DNA from: Actinomycetota bacterium
GTDB lineage: Bacteria; Actinomycetota; Acidimicrobiia; Acidimicrobiales; UBA8592
Length of the DNA: 12,282 nt
Direction of reading: 5' to 3'
Assembly: GCA_002712415.1 (NCBI GenBank)
Contig: PATO01000036.1
Location: 12,409-24,690, forward strand
The translations under genes were made by a program, and so were the position numbers. Of the stretch, positions 7,055-12,282 are shown piece by piece. Every line of letters starts with the position of its first letter. The first letter of the stretch is position 1. Below the pieces are notes generated by a model. The model was not told the origin of the DNA and did no database searches. It saw nothing but the letters and a program-made list of their open reading frames with translations.

Positions 7055-8257
7055 CTATGCGACCTTTTCAAGTATGTGTACGCCACAAGCAGAGCCGAGT
7101 CCGATTACATGAGCCAGCCCAACTCTTGCACCTTCAATTTGTCGGTCACCTGCTTCACCACGTAGGTGCATAACAATCTCATGTATGTTAGCAATCCCTG
7201 TAGCTGCAATTGGATGCCCTTTTGATTGCAAACCGCCAGAGACGTTAACGGGTTTGGCACCATCACGCCAGGGAGCTCCAGACTCAAAGAAGTCAACAGC
7301 ACCCCCTTCTTCACAAAGCATTAAATTGTCATAATGTACAAGTTCAGCAGTTGCAAAACAATCGTGAAGTTCAACCAAGTCTAGATCCTCGGGCCCGATA
7401 CCGGCTTGTTCATAAGCTTGGGATGCCGCGTTTCTAGTCAATGTATTCACATCTGGTAGTATCTGGCATCCATCAACGTATGGGTCCGAAGTCAGCACCG
7501 AAGCTGATATTTTCACTGCCCTCTTTTGCACTTCTATTGGCAAAGATTTCATCTTCTCATCACTAACAACAATCATTGCTGCTGCTCCGTCGCAATTTCC
7601 AGAACACATAGGTCTTGTATTCGGATACGCGATCATAACATCATTCATTATCTCCTCTAGTGTGAACCTCTTCTGGTAAGCCGCAAGCGGATTTAGTGTT
7701 GAGTGAGAGTGGTTTTTTTCTGAAATTTTGGCGAAAAGCTCGAAGCTAGTACCTCCATATTTATGGCCGTATTCCATACCAACTTGGGCGAAAACGCCTG
7801 GCATGATACTTGTTCCTATCCTTCCTTCAGTCGACGAAAGGGCTCCGAACCGACCACTTGGCTGCCACGTATCCGATTCAGGCTTTGGGCCTCTTTGCCC
7901 CAATAAGCCGGCACCGGCTAACTTTTCTACTCCAACTGCCATCCCAACATCAGTCTCTCCTGCCTTCACTGCCATTATGGCTACTCTCAAAGCAGTTGCT
8001 CCTGTTGCACAGGCGTTAGAAACGTTGAATACCGGAATTCCAGTTTGCCCTATCTGTTTCTGTAATTGCTGACCAATACCTGCACCTGCGTTCATGAGGT
8101 TGCCGACTCCGAGCACTCCGACCTCCGCGAGGGAAATACTGGCATCCTTCAGTGCTTCACGGCTGGCTTCTGCAGCAAGATCTACGACATCTTTATCAGG
8201 GTGTTTACCGAATCTGGTCATGTTAGATCCGATAATCCAAATTGTGTCTGATCCCAT
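7055..8257 (-). CDS. SCP2-type thiolase / acetyl-CoA acetyltransferase family
   Basis: Thiolase-fold enzyme of the SCP-x/lipid-transfer class, 400 residues from the ATG at 8257. Such enzymes cleave 3-ketoacyl-CoA with CoA in fatty-acid or sterol side-chain breakdown. Seen: nucleophile C83 in NVSNACATGATAL (78-90), H298 in ELHDCFAT (296-303; this block replaces the Asn-containing motif of classical thiolases), H348 in SKGHPIAATG (345-354) and C391 in GLGSACGVH (386-394). All catalytic positions are present, favouring a true thiolase over the inactive or aldolase variants. A strong AGGA with 7-nt spacing decides the start; a longer form from 8284 would overlap the upstream DUF35 gene. The start lies 13 bp after that gene, which encodes its likely partner subunit. 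Confidence 0.9.
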   Translation of the reverse strand: MGSDTIWIIGSNMTRFGKHPDKDVVDLAAEASREALKDASISLAEVGVLGVGNLMNAGAGIGQQLQKQIGQTGIPVFNVSNACATGATALRVAIMAVKAGETDVGMAVGVEKLAGAGLLGQRGPKPESDTWQPSGRFGALSSTEGRIGTSIMPGVFAQVGMEYGHKYGGTSFELFAKISEKNHSHSTLNPLAAYQKRFTLEEIMNDVMIAYPNTRPMCSGNCDGAAAMIVVSDEKMKSLPIEVQKRAVKISASVLTSDPYVDGCQILPDVNTLTRNAASQAYEQAGIGPEDLDLVELHDCFATAELVHYDNLMLCEEGGAVDFFESGAPWRDGAKPVNVSGGLQSKGHPIAATGIANIHEIVMHLRGEAGDRQIEGARVGLAHVIGLGSACGVHILEKVA

Positions 8258-8263
8258 ATTTTC

Positions 8264-8270
8264 TTCCTCT
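8264..8270 (-). promoter_or_regulatory. Ribosome binding site that sets the thiolase start
   Basis: Read on the minus strand this is AGAGGAA, placing AGGA 7 nt before the ATG at 8257. It lies wholly in the 13-bp gap after the DUF35 stop codon. It argues against the alternative ATG at 8284, which has no comparable site. Confidence 0.75.
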
Positions 8271-8684
8271 CTATATTGGTTCAAAGCCGAAAGCTATTGC
8301 TTCCGTACCTTCACTATCTTCTCCCATCGAATATGTCATCAGCTTAACTTGCATCCCCAGAGTCACATCTTTAGGTGATGGCTCAACGTTCATGATTGTG
8401 CATTTGACACTGGTTCCTCCACAATCAACCACTGCGGAAACGTATGGAATAGGTCCCATTTGAACAATGCTGAAGCTTGTGACAACCCCCTCTTGCTCAA
8501 TCGCCACAGAGCGAAATTGATCCTCGAAACAACTAGCGCATGCATTTCTTCTGTCAAAATATCTCGCCCCACAACTCGTACATTCTTGAGCCTGCAAATA
8601 AGGAGGATCATCAAGAATTAAATAGTCAACAAAGGCTATTTTTCCGCCTGTTTCTGTGATTTCCTTTTCTTGATCTTCTGACAA
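8271..8684 (-). CDS. Zn-ribbon/OB-fold DUF35 protein (thiolase partner)
   Basis: 137-residue acyl-CoA-associated protein. The N-terminal rubredoxin-like zinc ribbon uses C35, C38, C49 and C52 (CTSCG ... ACASC). It is followed by an OB-fold domain starting EGVVTSFSIVQMGP (65-78) and PYVSAVVDCGG (80-90). DUF35 proteins form complexes with thiolase-fold partners, as in the archaeal thiolase/HMG-CoA synthase complex and the actinobacterial Ltp2-ChsH2 aldolase, where the OB domain bridges CoA binding. The next gene, 13 bp downstream, is exactly such a thiolase. The start is TTG at 8684, chosen because GGAGG lies 4 nt upstream and no ATG/GTG fits before the ribbon domain. There is no separate hydratase domain. 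Confidence 0.88.
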   Translation of the reverse strand: MSEDQEKEITETGGKIAFVDYLILDDPPYLQAQECTSCGARYFDRRNACASCFEDQFRSVAIEQEGVVTSFSIVQMGPIPYVSAVVDCGGTSVKCTIMNVEPSPKDVTLGMQVKLMTYSMGEDSEGTEAIAFGFEPI

Positions 8685-8688
8685 CGTC

Positions 8689-8693
8689 CCTCC
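8689..8693 (-). promoter_or_regulatory. Shine-Dalgarno GGAGG for the TTG-initiated DUF35 gene
   Basis: On the minus strand GGAGG ends 4 nt before the TTG at 8684. It is the best Shine-Dalgarno sequence I noticed in the window and supports a non-ATG start. Confidence 0.65.
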
Positions 8694-8703
8694 GATCTAA
8701 ATA

Positions 8704-8709
8704 AATATA
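8704..8709 (-). promoter_or_regulatory. Candidate -10 element for the DUF35-thiolase unit
   Basis: TATATT on the minus strand in the 62-bp gap between the nitroreductase gene and the DUF35 gene. It would start transcription about 12 nt before the TTG, leaving a short leader that contains GGAGG. No -35 match is found at 17-18 bp spacing, so this is weak. Confidence 0.3.
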
Positions 8710-8737
8710 GCGTTCTTTTCTTTACCGTTACTCTTTG

Positions 8738-8751
8738 TCTAAAGATTTAGA
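8738..8751. repeat. Inverted repeat over the nitroreductase stop codon
   Basis: TCTAAA-GA-TTTAGA is a perfect 6-bp inverted repeat with a 2-bp centre. It spans the stop codon of the nitroreductase gene and lies at the left of the gap before the DUF35 gene. It is too A+T-rich and lacks a following T run on the minus strand, so it is a poor intrinsic terminator. It could be an operator half-site pair or chance. Confidence 0.3.
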
Positions 8752-9370
8752 AAATAAGTTCGTCTAGACTAGCCCTTCCCCTTAACGTAGATTTGCTTGC
8801 TCGTTGATTTTTAGCCGGATGCCCTATCGCTATAGTGCCAACCGCTCTATATTCTTCAGGGATTGAATATTTCTCCTTTAATGCATCTTCATGGCTAAAT
8901 ATTCCAAAAAATAAAGACCCTAAATTATCTGACTCAGCAGCTATTAATATCGACATCGCTGCCATTCCCCCATCAACCCACCAATAAGGTGTAGACCAAT
9001 TTTTTACATCTGCCCCTAATCCAGTTCTTTTTTTGTCGTCCTCTGCATACCGCTGAAGGTAACTGTTTGGATTGACCCATACGATTATCAAAGTTGGAGC
9101 GTTGAGTAGTCCAGGCCATGGAAATGACTCTTTTTCATTCTCACCCAATGTTGTTTCCCAATATATATCTATATTCTTATTCTCAAGGAGCGAATATCTT
9201 ATCCCCTCGGTGTTCCCTGCCCTGGGTGATGACCTAGCCAAATTAATGAAACCACGAGCCTGGTCAGGCAACAACCGTTCTTTGGTGAAATTTCTCACCA
9301 TTCGACGTTGGGTCATAAGACCAGACACAATTTGATAATTTGAAAGCGATTCAGGACCCGAGTTTTTCAA
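8747..9370 (-). CDS. Nitroreductase-family (FMN-binding) protein
   Basis: 207-residue member of the nitroreductase/BluB-like flavoprotein fold. Seen: QRRMVRNF (21-28), the FMN phosphate-contacting block SSPRAGNTEG (47-56), APTLIIVWVNP (91-101), the central helix WWVDGGMAAMSILIAA (130-145), LGSLFFGIF (150-158) and VGTIAIGHP (177-185). These enzymes usually reduce a quinone, nitro compound or enone with NAD(P)H or F420; the electron donor is not evident here. The start is TTG at 9370, with GGAG 4 nt upstream inside the preceding gene. This gives a 20-bp overlap with that gene and suggests translational coupling; in-frame GTG and ATG codons near residues 15 and 19 are alternatives. Confidence 0.85.
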   Translation of the reverse strand: MKNSGPESLSNYQIVSGLMTQRRMVRNFTKERLLPDQARGFINLARSSPRAGNTEGIRYSLLENKNIDIYWETTLGENEKESFPWPGLLNAPTLIIVWVNPNSYLQRYAEDDKKRTGLGADVKNWSTPYWWVDGGMAAMSILIAAESDNLGSLFFGIFSHEDALKEKYSIPEEYRAVGTIAIGHPAKNQRASKSTLRGRASLDELIF

Positions 9371-10052
9371 GTTTCTCCGCCATAGCCCAAGCTACTGCCA
9401 CCATAGCATCTCCGCTTTCATGATCAAGATCCAAGAACATGCCTAACAAATCATTATCAATCTTCTCAGGTTTAAGGCTCTCATGATCAAATACACATGG
9501 TTTTGAACCATCTCCGACCGCTATAAATTTCTTGTCATCAAACCCTAGTGGAGAGAATCCAAGCCTTTTGGCGAACCGACGACCCCACGCACGCTCTTCT
9601 CCGGACGGCCTATAGGAAGGTTTAGGAAGTTCATCGGTGAGATCTTTAAAAACTTCTAAACCGCTTGGAGACAGAATCGTGGTTCCAAAAATAACGTCTT
9701 CGTCGGGAAAAGCCATTAGTGCTCTGTGATAGAGCTCATTCATCAATGCTTTGAGAGTAGCGTTCCTCCTATTATTTCTCATGACTGAACCAAGACCCAT
9801 AATCACTGCAGGAGTTCCACCTATCCTCTCAAGGGTGCAGAATACGTAACCACTGAGTTTTCCGTTCTCGCGAGCAGTTGTAAGGAGAACCCATTCCTCC
9901 GTCTGCTTTGAAAGCACGCCCATTGAAAGCGCATTCGGTGAATCAACTGATAAAGATTCAAGTTCTCCTAGCTCGGCATCTGTAACAGCAGTGCAGTCTT
10001 TTGTTTCAACCTCAAATCCCATGTCCGCCCCAAACGTATGGCACCTAACCAT
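9351..10052 (-). CDS. Uncharacterised protein, possible GNAT-like acyltransferase fold
   Basis: I do not recognise this 233-residue protein with certainty. The order WVLLTTARENGKLSGYVF (54-71), PAVIMGLGSVMRNNRRN (81-97) and a following helix resembles the beta4-P-loop-alpha3 core of GNAT acetyltransferases, with RNNRRNATL in the place of the acetyl-CoA loop. The canonical Q/RxxGxG/A is not present, so the enzyme may be divergent or not bind acetyl-CoA. Residues 150-170 are basic (ERAWGRRFAKRLG). There is no membrane segment or signal peptide. The ATG at 10052 has GGAG with 7-nt spacing; an ATG at 10022 is also possible and would begin MGFEVETK. It lies 58 bp downstream of dnaE, and the nitroreductase gene overlaps its 3' end by 20 bp, so the two are probably co-translated. 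Confidence 0.6.
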   Translation of the reverse strand: MVRCHTFGADMGFEVETKDCTAVTDAELGELESLSVDSPNALSMGVLSKQTEEWVLLTTARENGKLSGYVFCTLERIGGTPAVIMGLGSVMRNNRRNATLKALMNELYHRALMAFPDEDVIFGTTILSPSGLEVFKDLTDELPKPSYRPSGEERAWGRRFAKRLGFSPLGFDDKKFIAVGDGSKPCVFDHESLKPEKIDNDLLGMFLDLDHESGDAMVAVAWAMAEKLEKLGS

Positions 10053-10110
10053 CTCCTAACTCCATTTCAGCCGGTAATTACATTTTACGCAACTTAAGGA
10101 GTTGGCAGTT

Positions 10111-12282
10111 TCAAGTCAAAATACATTCTGCCCCAAAGAGAACACGCAGTTCTCCGAGCAAACCACTATCAGGGTCCACTCGGACATCAGCTCCGAGCCA
10201 TATTCTCTTTGACCCAAGGTGCACATACACATCGCACTCACCAGCGTGCTCAGACAATAACGAAGCAAGGTTCTCTAAATGTTTAGTAGTCGTTCCGGTC
10301 TCTGGAATCTTGACGTCTATTGACGTGACTTTGCTCTCTTGATCACTTTTCAACTCTTCAACTTCGAGACAAATTATCTTTGAATTCTCATCTCGCCTAT
10401 CTACACGCCCCGTCACAATTACAGGGCGATCAATTGCAAGTTTATGGCCTACCTGAGCCATCGCCTTTGTAAAGACTATGACTTCTATTTCACCTTCTAG
10501 GTCTTCAAGAGAAATAGTAGCCATCAAGTCCCCTCGCTGTGTTTGTTTCTTGTTAACTTCCGTGATCACGCCGCCAACTTTTATGACCTGACCCTCACCT
10601 AAAGAACTAACGCCCTGACTTGTAGCATCACATTTTCTTCTCAAAGTTCCTTCATATCCACGCAGTGGGTGATCCGAAATATATCTACCAAGCATCTCTT
10701 TCTCGAACGAGAGTCGTTGTTGTCTCTCAAATTCGATTTCTGGTATGGGAATCTTGTCATCAAAAACTTGTGAGGCATCATCCGGCGCTACTTCAAACAA
10801 TGTCATTACGCCCATTTCTTTCTCACGACGCCGTGACACGGTTTGCTCTATAATCTGTTCATAACTTGCAAGTAGCCCCTGCCTTGTATGACCAAGTGAA
10901 TCAAACGCACCTGCTTTGATCAAAGCTTCAATTGCTCTCCGATTAAGGACTTGCAGGTCGACTCTTTCACAGAAATCATAGAAGTCAACGAAAGGACCAT
11001 TTGAATTTCGCTCTGAAATAAGAAGGGAGACAATTCCCTCTCCAACATTCCTTATCGCCGAAAGCCCGTAAACTATGCGCGGACTTCTATTTCCACTTTC
11101 AATATCAGGGTAATAATTCATTTGGGCAGTATTGACATCAGGAACAGCAACTTCAAGACCCATGTGACGGCACTCATTTAGATATATTGCAGAATCTTCC
11201 TTCTTTCTTCCTTTAACGCTGGTCATCAAAGCAGCCATATATTGAACTGGATAATGGGCCTTTAAAAACGCTGTTTGATATGCAACTAATCCGTATCCAT
11301 AACTATGGCTCTTATTGAACGCGTAATCAGCAAATTGGGAAATTACTTCGAAGACCTCTTCACTCAATTTCGTATCATATCCCATACCCTCCATACCCGA
11401 AGTAAAACTTTCGCGTTCTTTCTCCATGGCAGAACGTATTTTTTTACCCATTGCCTTTCTGAGATTGTCGGCTTGTGCGAGGGTATAACCTGCAAATTTC
11501 TGGGCAACCCTCATCACGCTCTCTTGATAGATCATCAATCCATAAGTATCCCTGAGTAATTCTTCAGCATCTGGGTGGAAGTACTCGACAGGTTTCCGAT
11601 TATTCTTCCGGTCGGCATAGTCGTTATGCATATTGGCTGCCATAGGGCCAGGACGGTACAGAGCTACTAAAGCTGCCACATCTTCAAAACTTGAGGGGGC
11701 CAAAGCTCTCATCAAAGCTCGCATAGGGGGCGACTCTAATTGGAATACACCTATAGATTCACCCGATGCAAGAAGGTTAAATGTTTTCTCATCATCAAGT
11801 GGCAAGTTGTCAATATCTAATTCAACACCGACCGTTTCTTTAATGAGCTCCAAGCTATCTGTGATTACATCTAGGTTTCGCAAACCAAGAAAGTCCATTT
11901 TTAATAGGCCAAGATCCTCGACCGACTGCATTTCGTATTGAGTGACAACCGGTGTCTCCTCAATATCTTTATCCTTTTCGGGCTTTCTTTGTATTGGAAG
12001 ATATTCGGTTAAAGGTTCCTTGGTGATAACCACCCCAGCTGCATGAATCGAGTCCTGTCGGCGAAGGCCTTCAAGACCCAGCGCAACGTCGACTACTTCT
12101 TTGACAACAGGATCATTCTCGTACATCTGGCGTATTTCAGATGCCGCCTTGAACCCTTCTTGGTAAGGCTCCGTTTTAGTCAAACATGCCCACAGCGGTG
12201 TGTCTCTTCCCATGACAGGTGGAGGGATGGCTTTAGCTATTTGGTCTCCAACAGCATACGGTTTATCTAATACGCGTGCCGC
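10111..12282 (-). CDS. dnaE: DNA polymerase III alpha subunit, partial (5' end beyond right edge)
   Basis: Replicative polymerase catalytic subunit. The frame is open to the right edge, with 723 residues visible; the first Met in frame (at 12213) is internal, because AARVLDKPYAVGDQIAKAIP upstream of it is also conserved DnaE sequence. Visible parts: MGRDTPL (24-30), the palm block LGLLKMDFLGLRNLD with the third catalytic Asp near residue 130 (E. coli D555), ALYRPGPM (207-214), YNKSHS-like FNKSHSYGYG (322-331), the tandem HhH region with GAFDSLG (458-464), and an OB-fold domain around 566-641 (VGGVITEV ... VIVFTK). The PHP domain and the first catalytic Asp pair lie outside the window. There is no intein or frameshift. 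The C-terminus ends naturally at TGA (10111-10113). Confidence 0.97.
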   Translation of the reverse strand, partial: AARVLDKPYAVGDQIAKAIPPPVMGRDTPLWACLTKTEPYQEGFKAASEIRQMYENDPVVKEVVDVALGLEGLRRQDSIHAAGVVITKEPLTEYLPIQRKPEKDKDIEETPVVTQYEMQSVEDLGLLKMDFLGLRNLDVITDSLELIKETVGVELDIDNLPLDDEKTFNLLASGESIGVFQLESPPMRALMRALAPSSFEDVAALVALYRPGPMAANMHNDYADRKNNRKPVEYFHPDAEELLRDTYGLMIYQESVMRVAQKFAGYTLAQADNLRKAMGKKIRSAMEKERESFTSGMEGMGYDTKLSEEVFEVISQFADYAFNKSHSYGYGLVAYQTAFLKAHYPVQYMAALMTSVKGRKKEDSAIYLNECRHMGLEVAVPDVNTAQMNYYPDIESGNRSPRIVYGLSAIRNVGEGIVSLLISERNSNGPFVDFYDFCERVDLQVLNRRAIEALIKAGAFDSLGHTRQGLLASYEQIIEQTVSRRREKEMGVMTLFEVAPDDASQVFDDKIPIPEIEFERQQRLSFEKEMLGRYISDHPLRGYEGTLRRKCDATSQGVSSLGEGQVIKVGGVITEVNKKQTQRGDLMATISLEDLEGEIEVIVFTKAMAQVGHKLAIDRPVIVTGRVDRRDENSKIICLEVEELKSDQESKVTSIDVKIPETGTTTKHLENLASLLSEHAGECDVYVHLGSKRIWLGADVRVDPDSGLLGELRVLFGAECILT

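Noticed and set aside
8258..8284. Longer thiolase starting at the ATG at 8284
   Set aside because: It would overlap the DUF35 gene by 14 bp and has no good ribosome site, while the ATG at 8257 has AGGA at 7-nt spacing.
8094..8378. Plus-strand open frames opposite the thiolase/DUF35 junction
   Set aside because: They span two convincing minus-strand genes and encode low-complexity sequence without a motif.
12211..12213. ATG at 12213 as the start of dnaE
   Set aside because: The frame stays open to the window edge and the 23 upstream codons encode conserved DnaE sequence (GDQIAKAIPPPVMGRD), so this Met is internal.
1..12282. CRISPR arrays, tRNA/rRNA genes, insertion sequences, att sites
   Set aside because: No regularly spaced repeats, cloverleaf-like segments, transposase or integrase motifs, or long direct/inverted repeats were seen on either strand.

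Overview
The window reads as a dense, moderately A+T-rich bacterial chromosome segment. I see no mobile elements, RNA genes or CRISPR. It most likely comes from an actinobacterium. The best lineage marker is a mycothiol synthase (mshD), since mycothiol is essentially confined to Actinobacteria. Menaquinone genes (menG, menA), a DnaE-type replicative polymerase and SCP2-type thiolase/DUF35 genes fit that assignment. The low G+C and very short intergenic gaps suggest a streamlined marine lineage, for example an Acidimicrobiia relative. That finer placement is inference.

Layout from left to right. (1) 1-1875, minus strand: histidine biosynthesis, hisD followed by hisC with a 14-bp overlap; hisC runs off the left edge. 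(2) 1935-2150, plus strand: a small unrecognised helical protein whose 3' end overlaps the tail of nth by 11 bp. (3) 2140-2784, minus strand: nth (endonuclease III). It is separated by only 40 bp from the divergent mshD at 2825-3523. (4) 3545-4590, plus strand: menG followed 2 bp later by a small VOC/glyoxalase-fold protein. (5) 12282-4592, minus strand: a long co-directional run ending 1 bp from the VOC gene. In transcription order it is dnaE (5' end outside the window), a GNAT-like protein, a nitroreductase-family protein, a DUF35 Zn-ribbon/OB protein, an SCP2-type thiolase, an aldehyde dehydrogenase and menA.

Functionally, the window mixes housekeeping (histidine synthesis, base-excision repair, replication), redox-cofactor synthesis (the last two menaquinone steps and the last mycothiol step) and a small acyl-CoA catabolic module (DUF35 + thiolase, possibly with the aldehyde dehydrogenase). 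Several starts are non-ATG (GTG for hisD; TTG for DUF35 and nitroreductase). Genes at the heads of transcription units often lack a Shine-Dalgarno sequence, whereas downstream genes mostly have one, which is compatible with leaderless transcripts.

I do not see a convincing undescribed system. The most worthwhile leads are the N-terminally reduced mshD, a symmetric -10-like element in the nth/mshD divergent gap, the unrecognised 71-residue protein, and the uncharacterised GNAT-like/nitroreductase pair downstream of dnaE.
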